Made by a program: the position numbers and the translations under genes. Shown in pieces: positions 1 through 9,461 of a stretch of DNA of 64,000 nucleotides. Origin of the DNA: Pyrobaculum sp. WP30 (GTDB lineage: Archaea > Thermoproteota > Thermoprotei > Thermoproteales > Thermoproteaceae); NCBI GenBank assembly GCA_001189275.1, contig CP012158.1:620001-684000 (forward strand). The letters are read 5' to 3'. The number at the start of each line of letters is the position of its first letter. Position 1 is the first letter of the stretch. Below the pieces are notes generated by a model. That model did not search any database. It saw only the letters and a program-made list of their open reading frames with translations, and was not told the DNA's origin.

Positions 1-1
1 A

Positions 2-433
2 CTGTTAAACCACCTGCTACAGAGGGCCCAGCCCATGAGGGTGTACACAGTATATGGCGATCAAGACGAGATTGCAAGAGAGTTGGGCATGACTAGACAA
101 GCCTTAGCGATACATCTAAAGCGACTTAAGGAGCTTGGCCTTGTCAGGACTGGCCGCGAGTTTGTGGACATCACCGAAAAGGCCGTGAGGCTTCTGAAGG
201 GTCAGTCCAGCGACGTTATTATACTGGTGAAGATCGAGCCGAAGTACCGAGACAAGGTATACGACGCGACTAAGAAACTGCCCATCGAGAAGGCGCTTAG
301 GCTCGCCGGCGACTACGACCTGGCAATCATTACGCAGGAGACTGTGTTAGATAAGGTACTTGATTCTGTGAACAACATGGAGGGCGTGAAGGAAACCAAG
401 ACCTTCATCTCCATAGGCGCCGTCAAAGAATAG
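2..433 (+). CDS. Lrp/AsnC-family transcriptional regulator, 5' end outside window
   Basis: The product reads as a helix-turn-helix DNA-binding domain followed by an Lrp/AsnC ligand-binding (RAM) domain. The HTH is recognisable as IARELGMTRQALAIHLKRL, and the RAM fold as the stretch from VIILVKIEP to the C-terminal SIGAVKE. An ATG at 35 would cut off the first helix of the HTH. The same frame stays open to base 2 and encodes a plausible helix (LLNHLLQRAQ), so I infer that the true start lies upstream of the window. Family members sense amino acids or related metabolites as oligomers and regulate nearby or metabolic genes; the ligand here is unknown. It ends in a T-rich tract. Confidence 0.75.
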   Translation: MLNHLLQRAQPMRVYTVYGDQDEIARELGMTRQALAIHLKRLKELGLVRTGREFVDITEKAVRLLKGQSSDVIILVKIEPKYRDKVYDATKKLPIEKALRLAGDYDLAIITQETVLDKVLDSVNNMEGVKETKTFISIGAVKE

Positions 434-438
434 CCTCC

Positions 439-444
439 TTTTTT
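439..444 (+). terminator. T6 tract after the Lrp-like gene
   Basis: A run of six T residues begins six bases after the stop codon at 431-433, immediately before the end of the convergent gene. This fits the oligo-T termination signals of archaeal RNA polymerase. No stem-loop precedes it. Confidence 0.4.
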
Positions 445-446
445 CT

Positions 447-1133
447 CTAAACTGAACTTGCCGAGGTGTTTAAGACAGCGTAGAAGGCCGGGGTCACGTA
501 TCTTAGCGTCTTCAGTCTCTCGACATCTGGAGGTATCCACACGTCGGCCGCAACGGCTTTTCCCTCCTCTGTCAACCTGTAGCGTTCTCCCTCTTTCGTC
601 ACATATCCTCGCTTCTCCATCTCAGCCAATATAGCGCCGAGTATCACGTTGTCTCTTACTGTCTCAAGCGGCGGCAACAACCTACCTCTGCTTGCCACCA
701 TCTGCCAAACAGCGGCTAGGAAGTCGGGCGACGCCTCGCCAACAGCCTTCAAGAGCCCCGCCACCGTGGGGATTATGCGCTCTAGGTCTATCTTGCCCGT
801 GAGTATTCCAAGCTCAGCTGGCATTACGCCCTTCTCCACGTAGCTCCTAACCGTCGTGAGGGCAGCGTCGCCGCGCTCGACGTCGTATAGCGCGAGGGAT
901 AGTATGAGGGGGGTCTCGCCGGGACGCAGATATTTAGCTACGTCGTAGCTGTAGAGCTTGTAGAAGGCGAGTTCGCAGAATCTCCTGTCTTTCTTGTCGC
1001 ACCACTTAGCCGCCATGGCTCTTGCATATAGTTGCTTTATGTCCGGCAACTTCGCAACATTTCTGATCCCCAACACATAGAGTAGCCATGCTATGTTGTA
1101 CGCTATTTTTGCCTTGAGCTCCCTTGTCATCAT
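447..1133 (-). CDS. conserved hypothetical protein with C-terminal winged-helix-like segment
   Basis: I do not recognise the family. The protein is mostly helical, and its C-terminal third (ILAEMEKRGYVTKEGERYRLTEEG) looks like a winged-helix unit with a wing hairpin. The frame extends to a GTG at 1193, but that codon sits inside the TATA-like region serving the divergent gene at 1220. The ATG pair at 1133/1130 lies about 35 nt downstream of another A/T-rich box (1163-1175), so I place the start there. It is transcribed divergently from the M1 aminopeptidase and convergently with the Lrp-like gene. A regulatory role is possible but unproven. Confidence 0.6.
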   Translation of the reverse strand: MMTRELKAKIAYNIAWLLYVLGIRNVAKLPDIKQLYARAMAAKWCDKKDRRFCELAFYKLYSYDVAKYLRPGETPLILSLALYDVERGDAALTTVRSYVEKGVMPAELGILTGKIDLERIIPTVAGLLKAVGEASPDFLAAVWQMVASRGRLLPPLETVRDNVILGAILAEMEKRGYVTKEGERYRLTEEGKAVAADVWIPPDVERLKTLRYVTPAFYAVLNTSASSV

Positions 1134-1219
1134 ACCTTCCGCCCAGGTGTCCACGTATCTTGGGATTAAAGTTTTGCGGTTTCTGAGCAACACTTTTAAA
1201 CCGCATCCCCTAGGGGGCC

Positions 1220-3694
1220 ATGAAGCACCTTGTGGGGAGGGACTTCGCGTTCCCGGAATACCTGCCCCGGTACCCCAGGTCGTATGACTTCGACGTGGTG
1301 CACATGCGGCTGGACGTAGACATAGACGTTGAGGGCGGCGCCGTTGAGGGGGCGGTGAGGTACCGGGTGAAGGCCAAGAAAGACGGCGCGAAGGTCTTGC
1401 TCGACGCTGTGGAGATGGAGGTTCTTGACGTAAGCCATGACTATTACTACGACGGTGAGAAGATAGAGGTAAGGCCCCAGTGGAGGGCCGGGGAGGAGGC
1501 GGAGGTGGTGGTTAGGTACCGCGCCAGGCCTAGGACCGGCATGTACTTTGTGAAGCCTGATATGCGGCAGAGGAGAACTATATATGTGTGGACCCAGGGC
1601 GAGAGCGAGTACAACCGCTATTGGGTGCCTATTCCAGACTCCCCTAATATAAAGTTCCCCTGGACAGTCGCCGTGACTGTGCCCAAGCCGTTTGTGGCCG
1701 GTAGCAATGGCGTGTTGGTTGAGATAAGGGACAGAGGGGAGAGGCAGACGTATGTGTGGGATATGAGGCATCCCATGTCGCCTTACCTCCTCGCTATCGC
1801 CGTAGGTGACTTCGAGGTTCATAGGGAGAAATGCGGTGAGGTCCTCCTCGAGTACTACGTGCCTAAGTACGTGGGTGATGCTTGGCGTTTCTCCTTCTAC
1901 AACACCTGCAGAATTATGGAGTTCTTCTCTGAGTACCTCGGCGTGTCGTATCCCTACGAGCGGTATGCCCAGGTGGTGGTGCCGGAGTTCATCTACGGCG
2001 GTATGGAAAACACCACCTTCACCATCTTGACCGACTGGACTATCCATGATAAACACGCCCACTGTCCCTACGCCGGGTTCCCCTGCCCGGAGCACGAGGA
2101 TTTCAGCTCCGACCCTCTGGTGGCCCACGAGATGGCCCACATGTGGTTCGGCGACTTGGTCACTGCCAAGGACTGGGGCCACATAGCCATCAACGAGTCC
2201 TTCGCCACGTTTGTGGAGGCTCTGTGGACGGAGAGGTTTAAGGGCCGCGACGAGTACCTCTACGAGATCTACACAAACTTCAAGACGTATCTCGGCGAGT
2301 ACTCCAGGCGGTACTCCAGGCCCATAGTGACCAACCTCTACAAGATTCCCGACGAGGTGTTTGACCGCCACGCCTACGAGAAGGGCTCCGTCGTGCTCCA
2401 CATGTTGCGTAACCTCCTAGGCGAGGGGACATTTAGGAAGGGGCTCAGGCTCTTTCTGGAGAGGTATAGGTACAAGGCGGTGGACATGGAGGATCTGCGG
2501 AAGGCCATGGAGGAGGCCTCGGGGCAGGACTTGGAGTGGTTCTGGAAGCAGTTCTTCTACTCCGCCGGGCACCCCGTGTTGAAGGCGTCGTGGAGCTACT
2601 CAGACGGCGTCCTGAAGCTTCAGATAAAACAGGTGCAGGGCGAGGACAGCTACCCTGTGTATACACTACCGCTTGAGGTCAAGGTGGTGTATGAAGACGG
2701 GCGTAGGGAGCGGAAGGAGGTCGCGCTTAATGAGAAAGAGGCGACTCTGCATCTGTCAGGAGGGAAGCCCAGATACGTCTGCGTGGACCCCGCCTTTAGG
2801 ATCATGAAGGCGCTTGACCTCCAGTACCCGTTGGAATCCGCCGTTGCGATGCTGGAGGATGAGGACATGTACTGCCGCCTCCAGGCAATCGACGTGCTTA
2901 AGAAAAACGGTAGCTCCAGAGCCGTCGACGCACTTGCGAAGGCGCTTCAGGACAAGTTCTGGGGCGTGGCCGCTGAGGCGGCCAGAGCACTGGGGGAGGT
3001 AGGCACCGCCGAGGCCGTGTCGAGACTCATCGAGGCATACGGCAAGGTGATGCATCCACGGGTGAGGAGGGCTATCGTGGAGGCATTGGGCGCCACGAGG
3101 AGGAGGGAGGCGGCGGAGTTCCTGGACAAGGTCCTCCACGATCCAAACGAGAGCTACTACGTAAGATCTGAGGCGGCTAGGTCGCTCGGGAAGATCAAGT
3201 GGGATTTCGCGGAGCACAGCCTTAGAAAGGCCCTTGAGTACCCCAGCCACCTCGACGTGATTAAGAGGGGCGCGTTGGAGGGACTGGCAGAGCTGGGCAC
3301 CGAGGACGTCTTGAAGATCGTGCTCCGCCACACGGAGCCCGACGTATCTACTCCAGTCAGGATGACCGCAGTCCAGGCGCTGGGCAAGTTCGGAGCTCGT
3401 AGGGAGGTGTTGGAGGTGGTTAAGAGAGCTATGAGGGATGAGAACTTCAGGGTGAGATACGCCGCGGTGACCGCGGCGCTTGAGCTGTTGGACCCGCGGC
3501 TCCTGCCGGATCTTCAGGAGCGCGCAGAGCAGGATATCGACGGCCGCATTAGACGCATGGCAAGGGAGGTCGCCGATAAGATAAAGAAGTTCATGGATAG
3601 AGGCACGGAGTATCAGAAGCTAAGGGAGGAGGTGGAGAAACTAAGAGAGGAGTATAGAAAAGTGCTTGACAGAGTCAGCCGCCTGGAGCGTTGA
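1220..3694 (+). CDS. M1-family zinc aminopeptidase with C-terminal HEAT repeats
   Basis: This is a cytoplasmic metallopeptidase expected to remove N-terminal residues from peptides. The GGMEN exopeptidase motif is at residues 260-264, the zinc motif HEMAH at 303-307, and the third ligand Glu follows 18 residues later in NESFATF. From about residue 535 the chain changes to helical HEAT/armadillo-like repeats (for example [20 protein letters not shown]). It ends in a short heptad coiled coil ([19 protein letters not shown]). The length, 824 aa, is normal for M1 enzymes with an added repeat domain. A TATA-like box lies at 1191-1200. The stop overlaps the upp start by one base, so the two are probably co-transcribed. 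The HEAT region may bind protein partners. Confidence 0.93.
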   Translation: MKHLVGRDFAFPEYLPRYPRSYDFDVVHMRLDVDIDVEGGAVEGAVRYRVKAKKDGAKVLLDAVEMEVLDVSHDYYYDGEKIEVRPQWRAGEEAEVVVRYRARPRTGMYFVKPDMRQRRTIYVWTQGESEYNRYWVPIPDSPNIKFPWTVAVTVPKPFVAGSNGVLVEIRDRGERQTYVWDMRHPMSPYLLAIAVGDFEVHREKCGEVLLEYYVPKYVGDAWRFSFYNTCRIMEFFSEYLGVSYPYERYAQVVVPEFIYGGMENTTFTILTDWTIHDKHAHCPYAGFPCPEHEDFSSDPLVAHEMAHMWFGDLVTAKDWGHIAINESFATFVEALWTERFKGRDEYLYEIYTNFKTYLGEYSRRYSRPIVTNLYKIPDEVFDRHAYEKGSVVLHMLRNLLGEGTFRKGLRLFLERYRYKAVDMEDLRKAMEEASGQDLEWFWKQFFYSAGHPVLKASWSYSDGVLKLQIKQVQGEDSYPVYTLPLEVKVVYEDGRRERKEVALNEKEATLHLSGGKPRYVCVDPAFRIMKALDLQYPLESAVAMLEDEDMYCRLQAIDVLKKNGSSRAVDALAKALQDKFWGVAAEAARALGEVGTAEAVSRLIEAYGKVMHPRVRRAIVEALGATRRREAAEFLDKVLHDPNESYYVRSEAARSLGKIKWDFAEHSLRKALEYPSHLDVIKRGALEGLAELGTEDVLKIVLRHTEPDVSTPVRMTAVQALGKFGARREVLEVVKRAMRDENFRVRYAAVTAALELLDPRLLPDLQERAEQDIDGRIRRMAREVADKIKKFMDRGTEYQKLREEVEKLREEYRKVLDRVSRLER

Positions 3695-4329
3695 TGCCCG
3701 TCAAAATCATCGACCACGTCTATGCCCAGCACCTCCTCACGCGTCTTCGCGACAAGTCTACCGCCAGTGTCGACTTCCGTAAGGGCTTGGTGAGGCTGGG
3801 GCGTATAGTTGGTTACGAACTTGTGAAGACCTTCCCCGTGAGAGGGGTCGACGTAGAGACGCCGCTGGGTGCGGCGAGGGGCGTGGAGATAGTGGGGCTT
3901 GACAAGGTGGTGATAGTACAGGTCCTCCGCGCGGCCATGCCGTTTGTGGAGGGGTTGCTAAAGGCTTTTCCTCAAGCTAGACTAGGCGTTGTGGCCGCCC
4001 GAAGGAGAGAGGAGGGAGGAGAGATAGACGTGGACATCTTTTATTCTAAAATCCCGCCTATTTCACAAGACGACGCTGTGATTGTCGCAGATCCCATGCT
4101 GGCTACCGGCATGACTATGACCAAAGTGATTGAGGAGGTGTACCGAGCCGGGACGCCCGGCAGGCTCGTCGTCGTGTCTGTAATAGCGACGCCTGTCGGC
4201 ATTGGACGCGTGCTTTCGAGGTTTCCAGAGGTTGAGATATATACAGTGGCTATAGACCCTGTTCTAAACGACAAGGGCTTCATAGTGCCTGGGCTTGGAG
4301 ACGCAGGCGATAGGGCTTTTTCAACTTAG
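3694..4329 (+). CDS. upp: uracil phosphoribosyltransferase
   Basis: Pyrimidine salvage enzyme converting uracil and PRPP to UMP. The PRPP-binding loop is visible as [13 protein letters not shown], and the C-terminal uracil-binding region as [14 protein letters not shown]. The length of 211 aa matches the family. The ATG at 3694 shares a base with the aminopeptidase stop (TGATG), which indicates translational coupling; a TTG at 3691 is the only nearby alternative. Its last nine bases overlap the convergent prepilin-peptidase-like gene. Confidence 0.95.
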   Translation: MPVKIIDHVYAQHLLTRLRDKSTASVDFRKGLVRLGRIVGYELVKTFPVRGVDVETPLGAARGVEIVGLDKVVIVQVLRAAMPFVEGLLKAFPQARLGVVAARRREEGGEIDVDIFYSKIPPISQDDAVIVADPMLATGMTMTKVIEEVYRAGTPGRLVVVSVIATPVGIGRVLSRFPEVEIYTVAIDPVLNDKGFIVPGLGDAGDRAFST

Positions 4330-4902
4330 CAATAGAAGGACGTAGGCCCAGTAGCCTAGTGTGAGGGAGAGGAGGTAGGGGAAGCCGTATTTCGCCTTGA
4401 CCCAGCCCTGCACCTCCACCTTTGCGGGGTCGTACCGCTCCATGTCTTTTACATCGCCTACGATGAACTTGAGGGGGTTCTCCGCGAACTCCTCCCGGGA
4501 TACACATATGTGCGTCAGCCTCTCCAGCGTCTTCATCTTGCAGGGGCGGCCGCGGTTTTTTAGGTAGAGCCACAGCATTGTTGCGGGGAGAAGCAGGGAA
4601 CCGGCCATGACAGCTATGAAGGGCGCCGGGAGGAAGGCCAGGGGCGGCGCCGTGCTGATCAACGCCAGAGCGAGCGAGTCCGCGTAGCCTGAGCCGAGCA
4701 ACCGCGTCAAGAGGGCCAAGACAGCACCCACGGCTAGAGAGAAGAGGTAAAGCGGGCTGTGCCAGTTTAGGCTGATAAGCACGGCGGCTGGCACGGCGGC
4801 CGCGGCGAAGATTTTGACGTCGATTTCGCGCGTCTTTACGTCTTGCCAAGCGGCGAGGCTCAGCAAGGCCCCTATCGCCAATATAGCCGCCTCCTGTATC
4901 AT
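4321..4902 (-). CDS. type IV prepilin/preflagellin peptidase-like membrane protein (A24)
   Basis: Multi-spanning membrane protein with about six hydrophobic segments. The two aspartates expected of A24 aspartyl peptidases are present. The first is in QDVKTREID, just after the first membrane helix; the second is in [10 protein letters not shown], which stands in for the family GxGD/GGAD motif. Such enzymes cleave class III signal peptides of archaellin and pilins at the membrane. The C-terminal part carries an amphipathic cytosolic segment ([14 protein letters not shown]). Its ATG overlaps the stop of the upstream PGI/PMI gene as ATGA, so it is the second gene of that operon, although no functional link is obvious. 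No pilin gene is next to it. Confidence 0.72.
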   Translation of the reverse strand: MIQEAAILAIGALLSLAAWQDVKTREIDVKIFAAAAVPAAVLISLNWHSPLYLFSLAVGAVLALLTRLLGSGYADSLALALISTAPPLAFLPAPFIAVMAGSLLLPATMLWLYLKNRGRPCKMKTLERLTHICVSREEFAENPLKFIVGDVKDMERYDPAKVEVQGWVKAKYGFPYLLSLTLGYWAYVLLLLS

Positions 4903-5810
4903 TGCTGGAGGCGGCGCTTCAAGGCGTCTATACGCGGCGTCGCCAGCGGGTTTACCCCCCTCGCTTCTGCTAGTTTAATAGAGGCAATGCCTACCTCCCT
5001 CAGGAAGGTGAGTATTCCGCGGGGATGCATCTCCACTGTGTATTGGGTGCCGCCTAGAATCTCCAGCGTTGCCTTTACTCTTTCTTGGTGTTCAGGCGGT
5101 ATGTGGGGGCTCGCGAGGGCCACCACGGGTTTCTCGGCCCCCTCTATCCAGTTGTGGTGAGCCTCGGGCAGTATCTCCACGGAGGGTTCTATCTTGCTGT
5201 TTTCGTTAAATTCGTTCTTGACGCGGAACGCCACGCCTCTCATGCTCTCCGGCGCAACAACCGTGGGTCTCCTCTGGAAGTCCTCCACCAGCCTCTGGAC
5301 GATGCCTTCGTTTACAGGCTCCAGCGTGGTTGGTACCTCCACGTCGATGCCGTAGATCTTCTTGACCACATGAAGAGCGGCTGTGAAGAGTTGCGGCAAC
5401 GCGGCCCGCGGGGCGCTGGACTTCGGCACAATTACGGCGGGGATCCCCATCTGCGCCAGCTTGCCGCCCGTCGTTATCGCAACTGCGGGCATCCTCCTCC
5501 TCTTGGCGTACTCCACAGTGTGCAACGTCTCCGCCGTGTTGCCGGAGTAAGACACCGCTATCAACAGCCCGTCACTGGACCTTAGGAAGTAGTCCTTGAC
5601 TGGTATCACCTCCATGTCCCAGCCCCACACAAGGGAGAGGTCCCTCAGCAGATCCCCCACGACGCCGGAGCCGCCCATACCGCTGACGTATAGCCTAGGC
5701 CTCGGGGTTATTTCCACAATTTCGCCGTCTATGGTGTAGGTGGTCGGCACCTCCACGTGTCTGAGGAGGTGCCTCTCCCAGTTTAGGTAATCGTTCAACA
5801 TGGCGCTCAT
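4899..5810 (-). CDS. bifunctional phosphoglucose/phosphomannose isomerase (SIS family)
   Basis: Interconverts fructose-6-phosphate with glucose-6-phosphate and mannose-6-phosphate in the cytoplasm. The first SIS sugar-phosphate loop is SGMGGSGVVGDL and the second is AVSYSGNTAET. The catalytic region NEFNENSKIEPSVEILPEAHHN is the signature of the crenarchaeal PGI/PMI enzymes, which are about 302 aa. The frame opens at 5825, but the TATA-like box around 5830-5839 points to the ATG at 5810 (MSAMLNDYL), giving 303 aa as in the family. Followed by the A24 peptidase with a 4-nt overlap. Confidence 0.95.
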   Translation of the reverse strand: MSAMLNDYLNWERHLLRHVEVPTTYTIDGEIVEITPRPRLYVSGMGGSGVVGDLLRDLSLVWGWDMEVIPVKDYFLRSSDGLLIAVSYSGNTAETLHTVEYAKRRRMPAVAITTGGKLAQMGIPAVIVPKSSAPRAALPQLFTAALHVVKKIYGIDVEVPTTLEPVNEGIVQRLVEDFQRRPTVVAPESMRGVAFRVKNEFNENSKIEPSVEILPEAHHNWIEGAEKPVVALASPHIPPEHQERVKATLEILGGTQYTVEMHPRGILTFLREVGIASIKLAEARGVNPLATPRIDALKRRLQQ

Positions 5811-5829
5811 GGTATGATGTGCCATACTG

Positions 5830-5839
5830 CTTTTAAATT
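5830..5839. promoter_or_regulatory. shared TATA-like box between PGI/PMI and XPB helicase
   Basis: The sequence cttttaaatt holds a self-complementary TTTAAA core. Its centre is about 25 nt from the ATG of the leftward PGI/PMI gene and 10-20 nt from the candidate starts of the rightward helicase. The two genes are divergent with no other A/T-rich box between them, so one palindromic element may serve both directions. Confidence 0.5.
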
Positions 5840-5847
5840 ATGCAGTG

Positions 5848-7815
5848 ATGAGTAACGTGCCTCGTTTCAGCGTGGTGATAAACGGCGTTGAGGTCGTCAG
5901 AGAGTGGGGGTGGGACAGGGTCTTTGAAGTTAAGGAGGAGCTGAAGCGTCTGGGGTTTCGTTGGGATGGGGCCTCTTGGCGCGGCAAGACGCGTGACGTC
6001 GGCGTCTTGGCTAGGCTTAGGGAATTGCTGGGGCTGACCGACGAGGAGTACATGAGGATATTCTCCACTCTTGTCCACGACTCCTCAGGCGGCGTCGTAG
6101 CGGTCATGGGCCAGCTACCGGAGGAGCTGAAAGAACACGTCCTCTCTAGTGATGGAAACATCCATCTGGTCTCTCTTTCGGGCTTCCTGCGGAGGTTTGT
6201 TGCGAAGGATGCAGGAGTTGCCAGAGCCGCCTCTTTCGAGGAGTTTGTAGAAATGGGCGTGGAGAGGTTGCGAGGGCTGTTGAGGGGGGTTCAGGTCCTG
6301 GGCGATCTAGACACAGCGCTGAGGAGCGCCCGGGAGTTCGTCTTGGCGTCGGATAGGCTACGGGAGCTTTTTGAGAGGAGGAGGAGCTGGAGGGCGGCTG
6401 TGGTGGGCCCTAACTACGCCAGGCTCAACTTCTTGGCGTCAGGCCTTCTGAGGCGGCTGGCCGAATTTAGGCTGAAGTACAACGTCGTAACTAGGGAGGG
6501 GGAGCTGGAGCAACGTGATCTAAGGCTGGTGGCCGTGGCCCAGGAGGGGGGCACATACGTGGTGAGGTTTCCTGTGTTTGTGAGGAGCCGCGTGGTTGAG
6601 TTGCTGAGAGGGTTGGGGTATGTGGTTGCGGAGGAGGGTGGGGAGTACCCACGGGTAGCTTACAAGAGGCAGTTTACCCTCTTTCCGTTTCAAGCAGAGG
6701 CTGTGGAGAACTGGGTCGCGCATGGGATGAGGGGGTCCGTCGTGATCCCGACAGGCGGGGGGAAGACGTTTATAGGCCTTGAGGCGATGTATAGGGCGGG
6801 CGTCTCTGCGCTTGTTTTGGTGGTGACGCGCGAGCTGGCTCTTCAGTGGGTGGAGCGCATAAGGAAGTTCCTCGGCGTGTCGCCCGGCATGTTGGGCGGC
6901 GGGGAGAAAGACGTGAGAGACGTCACAGTGGCTATTTACAACTCCGCTGTGAAGTACCTAGACGAGTTGGTCGGCAGGTTTGGACTAGTGGTGTTTGACG
7001 AGGCGCATCACGTACCTGCTGAGACCTTTAAGGAGGTGGCGCTGGGCCTCGACTCGCCTTATAGGCTGGCCCTCTCCGCCACCCCCGAGAGGGAGGACCG
7101 GAACGAGCACTTGATCTACGAGGCGGTGGGGCCGCCTGTGTACAGAGCCTCATACCGATCGATGGTGGAGGCGGGCTTGGTGGTGCCGGTGGAGCACTAC
7201 AGGATCTACGTGAAGATGAGCAACGAGGAAGCCGCTACATATGGATCTCTGCCTAGCGACAACGCCATTGTTTTGAGAAACGTAGCCGCCAAGAGCACGC
7301 GGAAGATACCCGTGGCCGTGCGCATAGTGACGAGGGAGGTGGCGCTGGGGTCTAAGGTCTTGGTCTTTACGCAGTTTATAGACCAGGCGGAGGAGCTTTA
7401 CAAGAGGCTACGGGAGGCGGGCGTGGCGGCGGAGCTCATAACCTCCGAGGAGGGGAATAGGGAGGTAGCGTTGAGGAGGTTCGGCGTCGGGGCCAGCAGG
7501 GCGGTTGTGACGACCACAGTTCTAGACGAAGGCGTCGATGTGCCCGACGCTGAGGTTGCCGTGATTGTGAGCGGAACCGGCTCCAAGAGGCAGATGATAC
7601 AGAGGGTGGGCCGCGTGGTGAGGGCGACCCCAGGTAAGAGGGCTGCGCGGGTGTACGAAATCGTGACGCGCGGCACCATTGAGGAGGCGCTTTCTGAGGC
7701 TAGGCACTTCGACGAGGTAGTGGAGGAGGCGGTGTGTAGAAGAGTTACCGAGTCGGATTTAGAATCTCTTCTGGGGAAGGCGGCGCCGCTGACGGCTTGG
7801 TTAAAAAGAGATTAA
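5848..7815 (+). CDS. XPB/Rad25-like superfamily 2 DNA helicase
   Basis: ATP-dependent DNA helicase or translocase of the archaeal XPB type, implicated in repair and promoter opening. Motif Q/I is visible as FPFQAEAV and VIPTGGGKT (about residue 300), motif II as the DEAH box in VVFDEAHHV (384), motif III as LSATPERED, and motifs V-VI as GVDVPDAEVAV and QRVGRVVRATPG. A region of about 270 aa precedes the helicase core, longer than in many archaeal XPBs; its fold is unclear to me. GTG at 5845 is an alternative start, and a GTG at 5857 would fit TATA spacing better. The Bax1 nuclease that often accompanies archaeal XPB is not next to it. The gene end overlaps the convergent gene by 4 nt. Confidence 0.88.
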   Translation: MSNVPRFSVVINGVEVVREWGWDRVFEVKEELKRLGFRWDGASWRGKTRDVGVLARLRELLGLTDEEYMRIFSTLVHDSSGGVVAVMGQLPEELKEHVLSSDGNIHLVSLSGFLRRFVAKDAGVARAASFEEFVEMGVERLRGLLRGVQVLGDLDTALRSAREFVLASDRLRELFERRRSWRAAVVGPNYARLNFLASGLLRRLAEFRLKYNVVTREGELEQRDLRLVAVAQEGGTYVVRFPVFVRSRVVELLRGLGYVVAEEGGEYPRVAYKRQFTLFPFQAEAVENWVAHGMRGSVVIPTGGGKTFIGLEAMYRAGVSALVLVVTRELALQWVERIRKFLGVSPGMLGGGEKDVRDVTVAIYNSAVKYLDELVGRFGLVVFDEAHHVPAETFKEVALGLDSPYRLALSATPEREDRNEHLIYEAVGPPVYRASYRSMVEAGLVVPVEHYRIYVKMSNEEAATYGSLPSDNAIVLRNVAAKSTRKIPVAVRIVTREVALGSKVLVFTQFIDQAEELYKRLREAGVAAELITSEEGNREVALRRFGVGASRAVVTTTVLDEGVDVPDAEVAVIVSGTGSKRQMIQRVGRVVRATPGKRAARVYEIVTRGTIEEALSEARHFDEVVEEAVCRRVTESDLESLLGKAAPLTAWLKRD

Positions 7816-8381
7816 TGTGACAAGTAGGTCTCGTACTTCTTTACGAGCTCGGGCGCGTCTTGCTCCTCTGGCGCGAGCAAGATAAACTCGGCGTCTCCTT
7901 CGCCGTATCTGTAGCTCTTCCAGTATCTGAATTTCAGTTCTTTCGGCAGGTAGAGCATTGCGAGTTTCCTGTCGCCGAACGCGTGTCTCATCCGGCAGTT
8001 GCATCCCTCTATCGGCTGGTCAGTGATGATGTAGTACCCCACGTCGCAGTCGCAGAGCCAATACTCCTTGTTTTTTACGTGAGTAAATATGAAGGTGTCT
8101 ACTCTATCCTCCACCTTCCTGTAGATCGGCTCTATCACACCTTCGATATAGAGCACAGGCTCTATAGTTAGGTGCAACGGCGCAACTGCCACATAGCCAG
8201 ACGCGAGGCGCCAGTAGTACTTCCGGTTCTTCTTGAACGGCTCCACAACGCCTTCGAAATACAGCTTGTTTAGGGTCTTCAGCACTCTGTGCCGCGGCTG
8301 TTTAAGGAGCGTAACCAACTCGGAGGTCGTCAGCTCGCCTCTTTCGCGCAGTAGGCGCAGTATCTCGTCTCTAAGCTCCAT
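7812..8381 (-). CDS. winged-helix protein with Cys-rich segment, function unknown
   Basis: The N-terminal 60 residues form a clear winged helix (LRERGELTTSELVTLLKQ, then RVLKTLNKLYFEGVVEPF). A domain of about 130 aa follows, carrying a cysteine cluster WLCDCDVGYY and EGCNCRMRHA that could hold a metal. The open frame extends far upstream to 8675, but the TATA-like box at 8398-8408 (tatatataaa) fixes the start at the ATG at 8381, giving 189 aa. I infer a DNA-binding regulator, perhaps metal- or redox-sensing. It sits convergently against the XPB helicase. Confidence 0.7.
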   Translation of the reverse strand: MELRDEILRLLRERGELTTSELVTLLKQPRHRVLKTLNKLYFEGVVEPFKKNRKYYWRLASGYVAVAPLHLTIEPVLYIEGVIEPIYRKVEDRVDTFIFTHVKNKEYWLCDCDVGYYIITDQPIEGCNCRMRHAFGDRKLAMLYLPKELKFRYWKSYRYGEGDAEFILLAPEEQDAPELVKKYETYLSH

Positions 8382-8484
8382 ACGTATTTCTGAATATCTA
8401 TATATAAATTTTTTGTGGTGAAATAATACACCGGTCCTATGAGCGCGGATTCGCCACCATATAAGCTGTGAGTTTTCTCCTACC

Positions 8485-9168
8485 GTGGTGGTTACAGTCC
8501 AGCGCTCGATTACGTTTCCGCCGATTAAGTTGAAGAGAATAGATGAGTACGTATTGTACGTAGCTAGGAACAACGCCTCTTTAGAGGAGTTAAGGGAGAG
8601 GGGGCTTGAGATCGGGCGGGGGAGGGGCGATATTTCAAGATTCCTGGAGCGGCTGAAGGTGGTGGAGGTGGTCAACGGCGTTGTGGCGTTAACCCCCCTA
8701 GGGAGGGCTCTGGTCTCTCTTAGAGAGCTATTAGGGCCGGCCGTGTACCATGCGTTGTTTTACCAGGGGGTGCCGCAGTACCGGCTGTTAATAGACGCGG
8801 TGAGGGACGCAGGGAATATCGGCGTTGAGGAGCTACACGTTGCAGTTAACGACCGCCTCTCGAAGATTTCTCCGACCGCGTGGCTCAACAGAGTGGCGTT
8901 TAAGACTCTTCTTCAAATAGCCGAGGACCTAGGCGCCGTGAAGAGGCTAAACGGGCTATACAGCTTCTCAGGCGACCCCGTCGCCAAGGCGGTTTTGGAG
9001 CACTATGCTAAACATGGCGTAAGGATAGGCCAAAGCTTTTACATACAGCGAGATAGGGTGGTGGTTAGGGAATGCGGAAGGGAGGAGCCCCCGCATAATC
9101 TCTATAAGGTAGACGTAGACTGCGTAGTTTCAAAGATATATAACATGCTAACTAGCGACGGGCGATGA
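8485..9168 (+). CDS. hypothetical protein with winged-helix-like domains
   Basis: I do not recognise the family. The N-terminal part (IDEYVLYVARNNASLEELRERG, then ISRFLERLKVVEVVNGVVALTPLG) is arranged like a winged helix with a wing. The middle part (AWLNRVAFKTLLQIAEDLGAVKRLNGLYSF) suggests a second one. The start is GTG at 8485 (or 8488). The stop overlaps the ATG of the next gene as ATGA, so the two form a coupled pair. Proximity to XPB and to a protein with a PCNA-binding-like motif hints at DNA transactions, but that is inference. Confidence 0.62.
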   Translation: MVVTVQRSITFPPIKLKRIDEYVLYVARNNASLEELRERGLEIGRGRGDISRFLERLKVVEVVNGVVALTPLGRALVSLRELLGPAVYHALFYQGVPQYRLLIDAVRDAGNIGVEELHVAVNDRLSKISPTAWLNRVAFKTLLQIAEDLGAVKRLNGLYSFSGDPVAKAVLEHYAKHGVRIGQSFYIQRDRVVVRECGREEPPHNLYKVDVDCVVSKIYNMLTSDGR

Positions 9169-9461
9169 GGAAGAAGGAGGAAAGGCGGGGCCCCACGCTG
9201 TTTGACTTCATACAACAAGACAGGAAACAGGAGGAGGAGAGGCCTACGAAGACAGAGGGCGGAAAAGACGTGTCAGACGAGCTGTTTGACCTGATCAAGA
9301 GCAGGGGAAGAATCACCAAAGAGGAGGCAACCCGCTGGGCGAAGGAAAGAGGCGTCTCCACTGCCGACCTCATCAGGGCTGTGGGGAGGCTAGTCGCCGA
9401 GAAGAAGATCCGCAAAAAGCTAGACGACGAGGGGAACCTGGTCTATGAGGTATATGGATAA
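9165..9461 (+). CDS. small winged-helix protein with N-terminal PCNA-binding-like motif
   Basis: A 98-aa protein in two parts. Residues 11-16, TLFDFI, after a basic tail closely resemble the PIP box used by archaeal replication proteins to bind PCNA (the Thermococcales RFC large-subunit type TLFDFL). A charged linker follows, then a winged helix from about residue 37 (DELFDLIKSRGRITKEEA to the wing near LDDEGNLVYEVYG). I infer a PCNA-tethered DNA-binding protein. It is translationally coupled to the gene upstream (ATGA). Its last 19 bases overlap the convergent microprotein gene. The family is otherwise unknown to me. Confidence 0.65.
   Translation: MRKKEERRGPTLFDFIQQDRKQEEERPTKTEGGKDVSDELFDLIKSRGRITKEEATRWAKERGVSTADLIRAVGRLVAEKKIRKKLDDEGNLVYEVYG

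Noticed and set aside
1196-2401. 401-codon minus-strand frame opposite the M1 aminopeptidase
   Set aside because: The sequence is His/Val/Gly-rich with no domain signal and overlaps the conserved catalytic motifs on the other strand.
4899-5825. Upstream start at 5825 for PGI/PMI
   Set aside because: The TATA-like box would place transcription start downstream of it, and the family length fits the ATG at 5810.
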